From Actinomycetospora sp. (lineage in GTDB: Bacteria > Actinomycetota > Actinomycetes > Mycobacteriales > Pseudonocardiaceae): DNA of 44,024 nucleotides. Shown in pieces: positions 1-7,331 of the stretch; within the stretch, counting starts at the first letter, position 1, and every line of letters begins with the position of its first letter. The position numbers were made by a program, and so were the translations under genes. The notes below the pieces were generated by a model that ran no database searches, was not told where the DNA came from, and was given only the letters and a program-made list of their open reading frames with translations. The stretch lies in assembly GCA_029266415.1 (NCBI GenBank), contig JAQSWW010000029.1:1-44024 (forward strand), given 5' to 3'.

Positions 1-118
1 GGTCGATCGTCACGGCCTCGACGTCGGCGGTCTTCATCATCGCCTCGATGCCCGCGGCGAGCGCCACCACGCCGCGCGTCTCGAGGATCCCGATCGCCCC
101 GCTGCCCCGTTCGGCCAC
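1..118 (-). CDS. BMC-H microcompartment shell protein (second copy), 3' end cut by window edge
   Basis: Reading leftwards from a GTG at 118, the first 39 codons give AERGSGAIGILETRG and AGIEAMMKTADVEAV, which is the start of a BMC domain (compare the GMVETKG...AADAMVKSA region of PduA). The family forms hexameric tiles of a protein shell around enzymes. The start follows the stop of the preceding shell gene by two bases, and a GGGGAG ribosome site lies inside the end of that gene, so the two are translationally coupled. The rest of the protein, and probably the vertex (BMC-P) and trimer (BMC-T) proteins and an aldehyde dehydrogenase, would lie left of the window. The fragment is short, but the motif match is clear. 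Confidence 0.85.
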   Translation of the reverse strand, partial: MAERGSGAIGILETRGVVALAAGIEAMMKTADVEAVTID

Positions 119-120
119 GA

Positions 121-411
121 CTAGCTCCCCACCATCGACATGTCGCCCGCCAGCGCCTGGACCGGCGTGCACGGGCTCGCGAACACGATCGACTTCACGG
201 TGCGCCCGGAGACCGCGCGGGCGACCTCCTCGCCGACCTCGACGGCCTCCTCGACGGTCGCGAGGTCGCCCGTGACCGCCACGGCGACGAGCCCGCCGCC
301 GAGCCGCACCGCCCCGCGCACCTCGACGTCGGTCGCCTTGACCATGGCGTCGACCGCGTCGAAGACGGGCACGAACCCCTCGGCCTCGATGAACCCCACT
401 GCCCGTGCCAT
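121..411 (-). CDS. BMC-H microcompartment shell protein
   Basis: A 96-residue protein of full PduA/CcmK length. Visible family features are VGFIEAEGF at the N-terminus, DAVDAMVKATDVEV (first helix) and the pore-loop region RLGGGLVAVAVTGD, where PduA has KIGSGLVTVIVRGD. The pore residue is therefore Gly instead of the Ser of PduA, which would give a more open central pore (inference). The usual C-terminal IPRPH-type stretch is replaced by SIVFASPCTPV. Its ATG overlaps the stop of the dioxygenase alpha gene as TGATG, with a GGAGGAG site just upstream, so shell and enzyme are made from one mRNA. Role: hexagonal facet tile controlling metabolite passage. Confidence 0.93.
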   Translation of the reverse strand: MARAVGFIEAEGFVPVFDAVDAMVKATDVEVRGAVRLGGGLVAVAVTGDLATVEEAVEVGEEVARAVSGRTVKSIVFASPCTPVQALAGDMSMVGS

Positions 412-1238
412 CAGGTCTCCTCCTGGTTGCCCCACCACACGACCGCCGCGCCCGTGCCCCAGATCGGGCCGTAGGCGAGGACCTCGCCGGGCCGGTCGAC
501 CGCCCCGGCTCCGTCGAGGAACGCGAACGCGCGGAACTGGCTGTCGGCCTGCGCCGCCTCGCCGAACTGCGGGCTCATCGCGAGGACCTCGGCGCGGTCG
601 CCGGCCCGGATCGCGTCGAGGACCTTCCGGTTCCAGCGGTCGTGGACGTCCTCGACGCGGTCCTCGGCCGGGGTGATCCAGCGCCCGGTCAGGCCCGAGG
701 ACAGCCCGCTGACCGCGACCACCCCGAGCCGGCGGCCCAGGTCCCGCGCCGCCCGCACCCCGGCGCCCGCGACCGCGGCCATCGCCGAGGGGTCGGCGTA
801 CAGGTTGCACGAGACCATCGCCCAGCGGCCCTGGTTCCGTGGGTCGAGCAGGCGGGAGGCGACGATCGTGCCGGTGTCGACGGGGAAGCCGTCGTAGAGC
901 GTGCGGCGGGCCTGCATCCCGGCGGCGTCGATCGCGTCGGCCCAGCGGTGGGCGAGCTCGGTGTCGACGGCGAGGTCGTGCTCGAGGTGGCCGAAGTCGT
1001 AGCGGTACCAGTTCTCGTCGGTGCGCCGGCCGCGCAGCCGCGCGTCGCACTGGACCTGGTGCCCGAGGACGGTGAACCACTGCGTCGAGAGCAGGAGAAC
1101 GGTGTCGACGCCCGCGGCGCGCAGGCGGTCGCCGACGGTGCGGGTCGCGGTCGCCAGCTCGGCCCAGCTCGGGGCGGGGTCGCCGGCCAGGAGGTGCGGC
1201 ATCGCCGGGACGAGCGCCGCGGGGATCACGGGACCCAC
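411..1238 (-). CDS. 2-aminophenol/catechol dioxygenase, non-catalytic alpha subunit (LigB family)
   Basis: A 275-aa member of the LigB class III extradiol dioxygenase family. It parallels the beta subunit along its length but lacks the metal ligands: where beta has APHPPH this protein has PAMPH, and where beta has HAPHWITM it has STQWFTV. That is the pattern of the alpha subunit of 2-aminophenol 1,6-dioxygenase (AmnA type), a structural partner in an alpha2beta2 enzyme. The GTG start at 1238 lies 13 bases inside the end of the beta gene and its stop overlaps the shell-gene ATG, so the four genes form one tightly coupled operon. The enzyme opens the ring of 2-aminophenol or catechol between the substituted carbon and its neighbour. 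Which substrate is natural cannot be read from the sequence. Confidence 0.85.
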   Translation of the reverse strand: MGPVIPAALVPAMPHLLAGDPAPSWAELATATRTVGDRLRAAGVDTVLLLSTQWFTVLGHQVQCDARLRGRRTDENWYRYDFGHLEHDLAVDTELAHRWADAIDAAGMQARRTLYDGFPVDTGTIVASRLLDPRNQGRWAMVSCNLYADPSAMAAVAGAGVRAARDLGRRLGVVAVSGLSSGLTGRWITPAEDRVEDVHDRWNRKVLDAIRAGDRAEVLAMSPQFGEAAQADSQFRAFAFLDGAGAVDRPGEVLAYGPIWGTGAAVVWWGNQEET

Positions 1239-2206
1239 TCCACGACGGCGTTGCCGGTGGCGATGACGGTGCCGTAGGCGAGGACGTCACCGGCGATCGC
1301 GGGCCAGCCCATCGCGGCGAGCAGCCAGGTGAGGCTGCCGGCCTTGGTCTCCGACGACGTCGCCTCGATGTGCTTCGGCACCGCGTCGCGCAGCCGCGAG
1401 GTCGGGCCCTCGCGGATCGTCTGCAGCAGCTCCATGTCGCCCGCGTACTGGGCGTGGGTGAACGGACGCTCGACACCCATGTCCTCGGGCAGCTCGGGCT
1501 CGGTGTCCCAGTGCAGGTGCGACAGCGAGTTCGACGCCAGCAGCACCGCACGCCGACCGGTGCGCTCGATCGCGCGGCGGGTCGCGGCGCCGAGCGTCTC
1601 CATCTCGGCGAGCGAGGCGTCGGAGTAGTAGTACGGGTTGTTGTTGGCCGAGAGCGAGACGACCGCCAGGTCCCAGGTCGGGTTCGCCAGGTGCAGCGCG
1701 CCGATCGTCGCGTAGTCGACGCGCACGCCCTCCTCGCGCAGGGCGCTGGTCACCAGGCCGGCGCTCGCGCCCTCGTCGACGATCGCCTCGGCCAGCTGGA
1801 CGTCGGTGCGGAAGTCGTAGTGGTAGCGGAACAGGTGCGGGAAGATCGGCTCGACGGAGATCCCGCGCGGGTTCGGCACGCAGTTGACGTGGTGGCCGAC
1901 CATGGTGATCCAGTGCGGCGCGTGCACCACGAGCACGTCGGGGCGGTGGGCGCGCAGCCGGCGGCGCAGCTCCTCGTAGCCCCAGCGCAGGACCTCCCAG
2001 CCGCCCGTCGAGCGGGGCTCGTTCTGCGGCGGGTTCTCCGCGTACACGAGGTGCGGCGGGTGGGGCGCGAGGTAGCCCGCGACGATGCCGGCCTTCTGCT
2101 CGCCCGACGCGCGGGCCGGCGCCGGGGCCGGGCCGGCGGGCGTCCCCGCCGCACGCCGCGCACCGGACCGGCTGCTGCCGGCCGGGACCTGGAAGACGCG
2201 CGCCAT
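1226..2206 (-). CDS. 2-aminophenol/catechol dioxygenase, catalytic beta subunit, with BMC-targeting-like N-terminus
   Basis: A 326-aa LigB-family protein. The catalytic domain starts near residue 40 and keeps the iron-binding motifs APHPPHLVYAENPPQN (His49, His52) and VVHAPHWITM (His95, His98), closely resembling AmnB. Ahead of it are about 38 extra residues: a short MARVFQVPAGS segment, then a linker rich in Ala, Pro, Gly and Arg. N-terminal encapsulation peptides joined by such linkers are how cargo enzymes enter BMC shells, so I read this as shell targeting (inference). The start is supported by a TAGCGT -10 box (2220-2215) ending eight bases before the ATG, making the mRNA leaderless. First gene of the shell operon; an IclR gene is divergent. 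Confidence 0.87.
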   Translation of the reverse strand: MARVFQVPAGSSRSGARRAAGTPAGPAPAPARASGEQKAGIVAGYLAPHPPHLVYAENPPQNEPRSTGGWEVLRWGYEELRRRLRAHRPDVLVVHAPHWITMVGHHVNCVPNPRGISVEPIFPHLFRYHYDFRTDVQLAEAIVDEGASAGLVTSALREEGVRVDYATIGALHLANPTWDLAVVSLSANNNPYYYSDASLAEMETLGAATRRAIERTGRRAVLLASNSLSHLHWDTEPELPEDMGVERPFTHAQYAGDMELLQTIREGPTSRLRDAVPKHIEATSSETKAGSLTWLLAAMGWPAIAGDVLAYGTVIATGNAVVEWVP

Positions 2207-2214
2207 GCCGGCGG

Positions 2215-2220
2215 ACGCTA
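2215..2220 (-). promoter_or_regulatory. -10 box of the dioxygenase/shell operon (leaderless)
   Basis: TAGCGT on the minus strand, eight bases before the ATG at 2206. It matches the actinobacterial TAnnnT consensus and the same hexamer precedes other starts in this window (18838 minus, 33459 plus). No Shine-Dalgarno sequence lies between it and the ATG. Confidence 0.55.
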
Positions 2221-2249
2221 GGGCGGGCGGGCGACCCGGACCCAGCGTC

Positions 2250-2270
2250 GTGTCCCGCAGGGCTGGACAC
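2250..2270. promoter_or_regulatory. Inverted repeat in the divergent dioxygenase/IclR promoter (operator candidate)
   Basis: GTGTCC (2250-2255) and GGACAC (2265-2270) form a perfect 6-bp inverted repeat with a 9-bp spacer. The right half, CTGGACA (2263-2269), is repeated at 2279-2285 up to the first base of the IclR start codon. Its location between the two divergent genes suits IclR autoregulation and control of the shell operon. Confidence 0.45.
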
Positions 2271-2284
2271 GGTGGGGACTGGAC

Positions 2285-3136
2285 ATGGCTGCCTGCGCTG
2301 CGGAAACTCGGCCGATGGTGTCCGCGGTCGGCAAGGCGGCCGCCCTGCTGCGCGCCTTCGACCCCGGCGTCGACGTGCTGTCCACCCGCGCCCTGGCGGC
2401 CCGTACCGGCATCGCCCGCTCCACCGTCCACGTGGTCGCCGCGACGCTGGCGGCCGAGGGGCTCCTGGAGACCGTGCCGGGACGCGGGTGGCGGCTCGGA
2501 CCCCTGCTGGTCGGCCTGGCCGGCCAGATCATCGAGCGCACCGGGCTGGTCGCCGCCGTCGAGGGCTCCCTCGGAGGTCTGCTGCGCGTGGCCGGCCAGG
2601 AGGTCCACGTCGGGCAGCTCGTCGGCGGGTGGCTCGTCTACCTCCACCGCGAGGCCGGGCCGATCCGGGCGCCGATGGACAATCGCGTCGGCCTGCGCGC
2701 CCCGGCCTGGCGGGGCGGCTGCGGGAAGGCGGCGTTGTCGCGGCTGGAGCCCGCGGAGGTCGACGAGCGGGTCGCACGGCTCTGCCGCGACGAGGGCGTG
2801 CCCGCCCCGGACCCCGCCGCGCTCGCCGACGAGCGGGCCGCCGGCCGCGCGGCCGGGTACGTGGTGTCGTCGTCGTTCCAGGCGGGCCGCACGTCCGTGG
2901 CCGCCGCGGTCGTCGACGGCGACGGCCGTCCCCTCGGGGGACTCTCGGTCGCCGGTCCGACGACGCTGTTCCCCCGGGCGGTGCTGCGGCGGACCGCGCA
3001 GGACGTGGTCGCCGCCGCGGACCGGGCCCGGCTCGCCGTCCGCGGACCCGGCGCCGCGGCCCCGGTGGTGCCGCGTCGACGGCGCAGTCCCCGGCGCAGT
3101 CCCACGGAGCGGAACGCGGTGGTTCCACCACGGTGA
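2285..3136 (+). CDS. IclR-family transcriptional regulator of the BMC/meta-pathway locus
   Basis: 283 aa. Residues about 14-75 form the IclR winged helix (VSAVGKAAALLRAF, then ALAARTGIARSTVHVVAATL), followed by the effector-binding domain. The gene lies between the shell/dioxygenase operon (divergent) and the acetaldehyde dehydrogenase operon (same direction), so it is the natural candidate regulator of both. Two features are odd. The effector domain is short on recognisable IclR signature residues near its end, and the protein finishes in a basic tail (RRRRSPRRSP) whose codons overlap a GGAAC/GTTCC inverted repeat at 3111-3126, in front of the next operon. The start could also be the ATG at 2315. 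Confidence 0.82.
   Translation: MAACAAETRPMVSAVGKAAALLRAFDPGVDVLSTRALAARTGIARSTVHVVAATLAAEGLLETVPGRGWRLGPLLVGLAGQIIERTGLVAAVEGSLGGLLRVAGQEVHVGQLVGGWLVYLHREAGPIRAPMDNRVGLRAPAWRGGCGKAALSRLEPAEVDERVARLCRDEGVPAPDPAALADERAAGRAAGYVVSSSFQAGRTSVAAAVVDGDGRPLGGLSVAGPTTLFPRAVLRRTAQDVVAAADRARLAVRGPGAAAPVVPRRRRSPRRSPTERNAVVPPR
3111..3126. promoter_or_regulatory. GGAAC-6-GTTCC inverted repeat ahead of the aldehyde dehydrogenase/aldolase operon
   Basis: Perfect 5-bp arms, GGAAC at 3111-3115 and GTTCC at 3122-3126, inside the last codons of the IclR gene and about 32 bases before the ATG at 3158. A weak -10 (CACAGT, 3146-3151) lies six bases before that ATG, so the repeat would cover the -35 region. Similar GGAACG elements lie at 13751, 18855, 28976 and 33411. 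Confidence 0.4.
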
Positions 3137-3157
3137 TCGCCGGTGCACAGTGACGCC

Positions 3158-4066
3158 ATGAGTGCGCCCGCGAAGGTCCCGGCCGCGATCGTCGGCCCGG
3201 GCAACATCGGCACCGACCTGCTGGCCAAGCTCGCGCGCAGCGCGCGGATCGAGGTCACGGCGATGGTCGGGGTGGTCGAGTCCGAGGGGCTCGACCGGGC
3301 GCGCGCGATGGGCGTACCGGCGTCGGCGGACGGGGTCGACTGGCTGCTCGCGCAGCCGACCCTCCCCCGCATCGTCTTCGAGGCCACGTCGGCCAAGGCG
3401 CACGCGGCCAACGCCCCGCGCTACGCCGAGGCCGGCATCCGGGCTATCGACCTGACCCCCGCCCACCTCGGGCCGATGGTCTGCCCGGCGGTCAACATGC
3501 CCGACCACCTCGACGCCCCGAACGTCAACATGATCACCTGCGGTGGCCAGGCGACGATCCCGATCGTCGCCGCCGTGTCCCGCGTCGCGCCGGTGGCCTA
3601 CGCCGAGATCGTCGCGTCGGCCGCCTCCCGCTCGGCGGGGCCGGGGACGCGGGCCAACATCGACGAGTTCACCGCGACCACCGCACGGGCGGTGGAGGAG
3701 GTCGGCGGCGCCGAGCGCGGCAAGGCGATCATCATCCTCAACCCGGTCGAGCCGCCCATGATCATGCGGGACACCGTGTTCTGCTCACTGCCCCCGGACA
3801 CCGAGCACGACGCGGTGGCGGCCTCGGTGCACGCGATGGTCGAGCGCGTCCAGCAGTACGTCCCGGGCTACACGCTGCGGGCCGAGCCCCAGTTCGACCC
3901 GCCGTCGGAGAAGTGGGGCGGGCAGGGGCGAGTCGCGGTGTTCCTCGAGGTCAAGGGCAACGGCGACTTCCTGCCCGAGTACGCCGGCAACCTCGACATC
4001 ATGACCGCCGCGGCCGCGCAGGTCGGCGAGCTGGTGGCGGCGGACATGACGGAGGTGGCGGCATGA
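3158..4066 (+). CDS. mhpF: Acylating acetaldehyde dehydrogenase (meta-cleavage pathway)
   Basis: 302 aa, close to the family's 310. It converts acetaldehyde, NAD and CoA to acetyl-CoA, as the last step of the catechol/2-aminophenol meta pathway. The Rossmann motif [15 protein letters not shown] is at residues 10-24 and the catalytic cysteine is in [12 protein letters not shown]. The next gene is the matching aldolase; in DmpFG/BphJI-type complexes the two bind each other and pass acetaldehyde through a tunnel. I chose the ATG at 3158 because a -10-like CACAGT ends six bases before it; an in-frame GTG at 3143 would add only five residues. I see no encapsulation-peptide-like extension at either end, so location inside the shell is not indicated by sequence. 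Confidence 0.92.
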   Translation: MSAPAKVPAAIVGPGNIGTDLLAKLARSARIEVTAMVGVVESEGLDRARAMGVPASADGVDWLLAQPTLPRIVFEATSAKAHAANAPRYAEAGIRAIDLTPAHLGPMVCPAVNMPDHLDAPNVNMITCGGQATIPIVAAVSRVAPVAYAEIVASAASRSAGPGTRANIDEFTATTARAVEEVGGAERGKAIIILNPVEPPMIMRDTVFCSLPPDTEHDAVAASVHAMVERVQQYVPGYTLRAEPQFDPPSEKWGGQGRVAVFLEVKGNGDFLPEYAGNLDIMTAAAAQVGELVAADMTEVAA

Positions 4067-4100
4067 AGCGGAGCGGAACTGCCGCGGTGAGGACAGCGGC

Positions 4101-5135
4101 GTGAGCCGGCCGGAGATCGCCCACGACGTCCGCATCACCGACACGACCCTGCGCGACGGCTCCCACGCCCAGGCCCACCAGTTCACCGTGGAGCAGGTCC
4201 GCGACACCGTCCGCGCGCTGGACCGCGCCGGGGTGGAGGTCATCGAGGTGACCCACGGGGACGGGCTGGGCGGCTCCAGCTTCAACTACGGCTTCTCCCA
4301 CACCAGCGAGCTCGAGCTCATCGCCGCTGCCCGCGAGGAGGCCACCCGGGCCCGGATCGCGGTCCTGCTCGTGCCCGGCATCGGCACCGTCGAGGACCTG
4401 CGCCGCGCCCGCGACGCCGGCGCCGACATCGTGCGCGTCGCCACCCACTGCACCGAGGCCGACGTCTCCCCCCAGCACTTCGGGGTCGCCCGCGACCTGG
4501 GCATGGAGACCGTCGGGTTCCTCATGATGGCCCACCGCACCTCGCCGGAGGACCTGGCGAAGCAGGCCCGGATCATGGTCGACGCCGGCTGCCAGTGCCC
4601 CTACGTCACCGACTCCGCCGGCGCACTGCTCATGCACGATGCCCGCGCCCGGTTCGAGGCACTGCTCGCCGAGGTCGGCGACGAGGCCTGGGTCGGCTAC
4701 CACGGCCACCAGAACCTCTCGCTCGGCGTCGCGAACTCGGTGATCGCCGCGGAGGTCGGGGTCAAGGAGATCGACGGCTCCCTGTGCGCTCTGGGTGCCG
4801 GGTCCGGGAACTCCCCCACCGAGGTGCTCGCCGCGGTGTTCGACCGCATGGGCATCGCCACCGGCCTCGACGTCACCGCCCTGCTCGACGCGGCCGAGGA
4901 CGTCGTGCGCCCCTACCTGCACCGCTGGCCCAAAATGGACCGCAACGCCATCACCCAGGGCTGGGCCGGGGTCTACTCGTCGTTCCTGCTGCACGCCGAG
5001 CACGCGGGCGAGCGCTACAAGGTCCCCGTCCCCGACATCCTGCGCCGCTGCGGCGAGCTCGGCCTCGTCGGCGGCCAGGAGGACATGATCATCGACGTCG
5101 CCCTCGAGCTCGCCCGCGAGCGGGAGCAGGGCTGA
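4101..5135 (+). CDS. mhpE: 4-hydroxy-2-oxovalerate aldolase (meta-cleavage pathway)
   Basis: 344 aa, full length for the DmpG/BphI/MhpE family. It splits 4-hydroxy-2-oxovalerate into pyruvate and acetaldehyde. The HMGL-like TIM barrel begins with [14 protein letters not shown], which holds the metal-binding Asp and catalytic His. [20 protein letters not shown], a GYHGHQN metal/substrate motif and the C-terminal communication domain that docks the dehydrogenase follow. GTG start with an AGGA site nine bases upstream, 34 bases after the dehydrogenase gene. The two genes and the following tautomerase are clearly one operon. Confidence 0.93.
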   Translation: MSRPEIAHDVRITDTTLRDGSHAQAHQFTVEQVRDTVRALDRAGVEVIEVTHGDGLGGSSFNYGFSHTSELELIAAAREEATRARIAVLLVPGIGTVEDLRRARDAGADIVRVATHCTEADVSPQHFGVARDLGMETVGFLMMAHRTSPEDLAKQARIMVDAGCQCPYVTDSAGALLMHDARARFEALLAEVGDEAWVGYHGHQNLSLGVANSVIAAEVGVKEIDGSLCALGAGSGNSPTEVLAAVFDRMGIATGLDVTALLDAAEDVVRPYLHRWPKMDRNAITQGWAGVYSSFLLHAEHAGERYKVPVPDILRRCGELGLVGGQEDMIIDVALELAREREQG

Positions 5136-5137
5136 GC

Positions 5138-5539
5138 GTGCCGGTCCTGGAGGTCCACCTCGTCGAGGGCGACCACGCCCCCGCGGCGATCGCCCGCCTG
5201 CTGGAGGCCGCGAGCCGGCGCTACGCCGAGGTGCTGGAGTCACCGCTCGAGCGCATCCGGGCCTACGCGACGCTGCACCCGCGCGAGCACTGGGCGGTCG
5301 GCGGCGCGACGGGCGGCGCGCCGGCCCCGTACTTCACCGCGGTCGTCCTCGAGGGCCGGCCGGTCGAGCAGCGCCACCGCCTCCTCGCCGACCTGACCGA
5401 CCTGCTCGTCGACGTCCTCGGCGCGACCCGGTCGCGGGTGCGGGGGCGGATCATCCAGGTCCCGCCCGACGACTGGGGAATCGGGGGCGTGCCGGCCTCC
5501 GGGGCGCGGCGGGACGAGATCGCCGCACGGGGAAGATGA
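5138..5539 (+). CDS. Tautomerase-superfamily protein (fused two-unit form)
   Basis: 133 aa beginning with GTG then Pro (VPVLEVHLVEGD), which leaves the catalytic Pro-1 of the tautomerase superfamily after Met removal. It is about twice the length of 4-oxalocrotonate tautomerase and shows two beta-alpha-beta units (residues 1-60, and 66-115 containing YFTAVVLEGRPVEQRHRLL), so it is a fused form like cis-CaaD or related enzymes. Next to the aldolase and dehydrogenase its likely task is isomerising a 2-hydroxymuconate-type dienol in the meta pathway. It starts two bases after the aldolase stop, and its own stop overlaps the next ATG (ATGA). A separate single-unit tautomerase is at 25757-25960. 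Confidence 0.75.
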   Translation: MPVLEVHLVEGDHAPAAIARLLEAASRRYAEVLESPLERIRAYATLHPREHWAVGGATGGAPAPYFTAVVLEGRPVEQRHRLLADLTDLLVDVLGATRSRVRGRIIQVPPDDWGIGGVPASGARRDEIAARGR

Positions 5540-7209
5540 CCGGCCGCGAGCGCGGCGCCGCACCCCGGCGGGCGCTCGACCGCGGTCGCGAGTCCTTCCG
5601 CCGGAAGAGGTGGCAGGAGGCCTACGCCGAGCTGTCGCACGCCGACGACGAGGCCGGTCTCGGGACCGCGGACCTCGAGCGGCTCGCCACCGCCGCCTAC
5701 CTGACCGGCCGGGACGGGGTGTGCGACGCGCTGCGGGAGCGCGGTCACCGCGAGTGCCTGGAGCGCGGCGAGGAGGTCGCGGCAGCCCGCTGCGCCTTCT
5801 GGCTCGGCTTCGGTCTGCTGCTGCGCGGCGAGGAGATCCGGGCCGGCGGGTGGCTGGGTCGCGCACGCCGGCTGCTGGACGAGGGCGGACACGACTGTCC
5901 CGAACAGGGCTACCTGCTGGTGCCGGCCGCGTTCGCGCAGCTGGGCGCGGGCGATCCAGCGGCGGCGCACGCCACGTACGAACGGGTCGGCAAGCTCGGT
6001 GAGCGCTTCGGCGACCCGGACCTGTGCGCCTTCGGACGGCTCGGGCGGGGCGAGGCGCAGGCCGCGGCGGGCAGGTTTCCCGAGGCCGCGGCGTTGTTCG
6101 ACGAGGTGATGGTCGCCGCCACGGCGGACGAGCTGTCACCCGTCGTCGCCGGCATCGCCTACTGCGCGGTGATCCAGGCCTGCCAGGAGATCCTCGACCT
6201 CCGGCGGGCCCGGGCGTGGACCTCGGCGCTGACGCAGTGGTGCGCCGCGCAGCCCGACCTGGTCCCCTTCCGGGGCCAGTGCCTGGTCCACCGGGCCGAG
6301 ATCCTGGTGCTCCAGGGGGCCTGGTCGGAGGCCGCCGCAGCGGCCGGTCAGGCCTGCGAGCGCCTCGTCGCCCTCTCGGATCGCCACGAGGCCGAGCCGT
6401 CCGGGCACCCGGCGGCGGGCGGGGCGTTCTACCAGGTCGCCGAGCTGCACCGGTTGCACGGGCGGGTCGCCGAGGCGGAAGCGGCGTACCGCGAGTGCTC
6501 CCGGTGGGGCCGCCAGCCCCAGCCCGGGCTGGCGCTGTTGCGACTCGCGCAGGGCCGGGGTGACGTGGCGGCCGCGGCGTTGCGGCGCGCGCTCGCGGAG
6601 GCGCCCGCACCCGACCGGTCGGCACTGCTGGCCGCGCTGGTCGAGGTCCTGCTGGCGGCCGGCGACACGCGAGCGGCCCGCGCCGCGGCGGACGAGCTCG
6701 CCGTGCTCGCCGCACGGTCGGACGTCGAGCTGCTGCGGGCGACGGCGGCTCAGGCGTCGGGCGCCGTCCTGCGCGCGGAGGGCCGGCCGGTGGACGCGCT
6801 GGCCACCCTGCGCGCGGCCTGGCGGGGGTGGCACCAGCTCGACGTCCCCCACCACGCGGCCCGGGTTCGGGTGCTCCTCGCGATGACCTGCCGGGACCTC
6901 GGTGACGACGACGCCGCGGAGATGGAGCTCGACGCCGCCCGGCGGGTGTTCGCCGCACTCGGTGCCGCACCCGACCTCGCCCGGGTGGCCGCGCTGAACC
7001 GCGCGGTGGACCCGGTGGGCGGCCTGACCGAGCGCGAGGTGCAGGTGCTCCGCCTCGTGGCGACCGGCCGGACCAACCGCGTCATCGCCGCGGACCTGGT
7101 CCTCAGCGAGAAGACCGTCGCCCGGCACCTCGCCAACATCTTCGCCAAGGTCGGCGTGTCCTCCCGCGCGGCGGCCACGGCCTACGCCTACGAGCACGGG
7201 CTCGTGTAG
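5536..7209 (+). CDS. LuxR-family regulator with helical (TPR-like) sensor region
   Basis: 557 aa. Residues 1-480 are Ala/Arg-rich helical repeats resembling TPR or MalT-type superhelices (for example AELSHADDEAGLGTADLERL). The C-terminus is a clear LuxR/GerE helix-turn-helix: LTEREVQVLRLVATGRTN, then IAADLVLSEKTVARHL and IFAKVGVSSRAAA. There is no Walker ATPase, unlike the larger regulator at 34911. The ATG overlaps the tautomerase stop (ATGA), so it is cotranscribed with the lower meta pathway and may respond to it, but it also precedes an unrelated flavoenzyme. The inducer is unknown. Confidence 0.8.
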   Translation: MTGRERGAAPRRALDRGRESFRRKRWQEAYAELSHADDEAGLGTADLERLATAAYLTGRDGVCDALRERGHRECLERGEEVAAARCAFWLGFGLLLRGEEIRAGGWLGRARRLLDEGGHDCPEQGYLLVPAAFAQLGAGDPAAAHATYERVGKLGERFGDPDLCAFGRLGRGEAQAAAGRFPEAAALFDEVMVAATADELSPVVAGIAYCAVIQACQEILDLRRARAWTSALTQWCAAQPDLVPFRGQCLVHRAEILVLQGAWSEAAAAAGQACERLVALSDRHEAEPSGHPAAGGAFYQVAELHRLHGRVAEAEAAYRECSRWGRQPQPGLALLRLAQGRGDVAAAALRRALAEAPAPDRSALLAALVEVLLAAGDTRAARAAADELAVLAARSDVELLRATAAQASGAVLRAEGRPVDALATLRAAWRGWHQLDVPHHAARVRVLLAMTCRDLGDDDAAEMELDAARRVFAALGAAPDLARVAALNRAVDPVGGLTEREVQVLRLVATGRTNRVIAADLVLSEKTVARHLANIFAKVGVSSRAAATAYAYEHGLV

Positions 7210-7331
7210 CTCGCTGCACCGAACGACCCACAAGCCCTCGCACGACCTGCACATCCCGCCCGATGCGGCGCCGGGCCCGCGGTTCCTACCGTCGTGGAGT
7301 CCCGAGCCACCCGCGTCGAGGTGAGGCACCG

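Noticed and set aside
3158-5135. Encapsulation peptides on acetaldehyde dehydrogenase or aldolase
   Set aside because: Both proteins begin and end close to the normal family boundaries, with no extra helix and linker.
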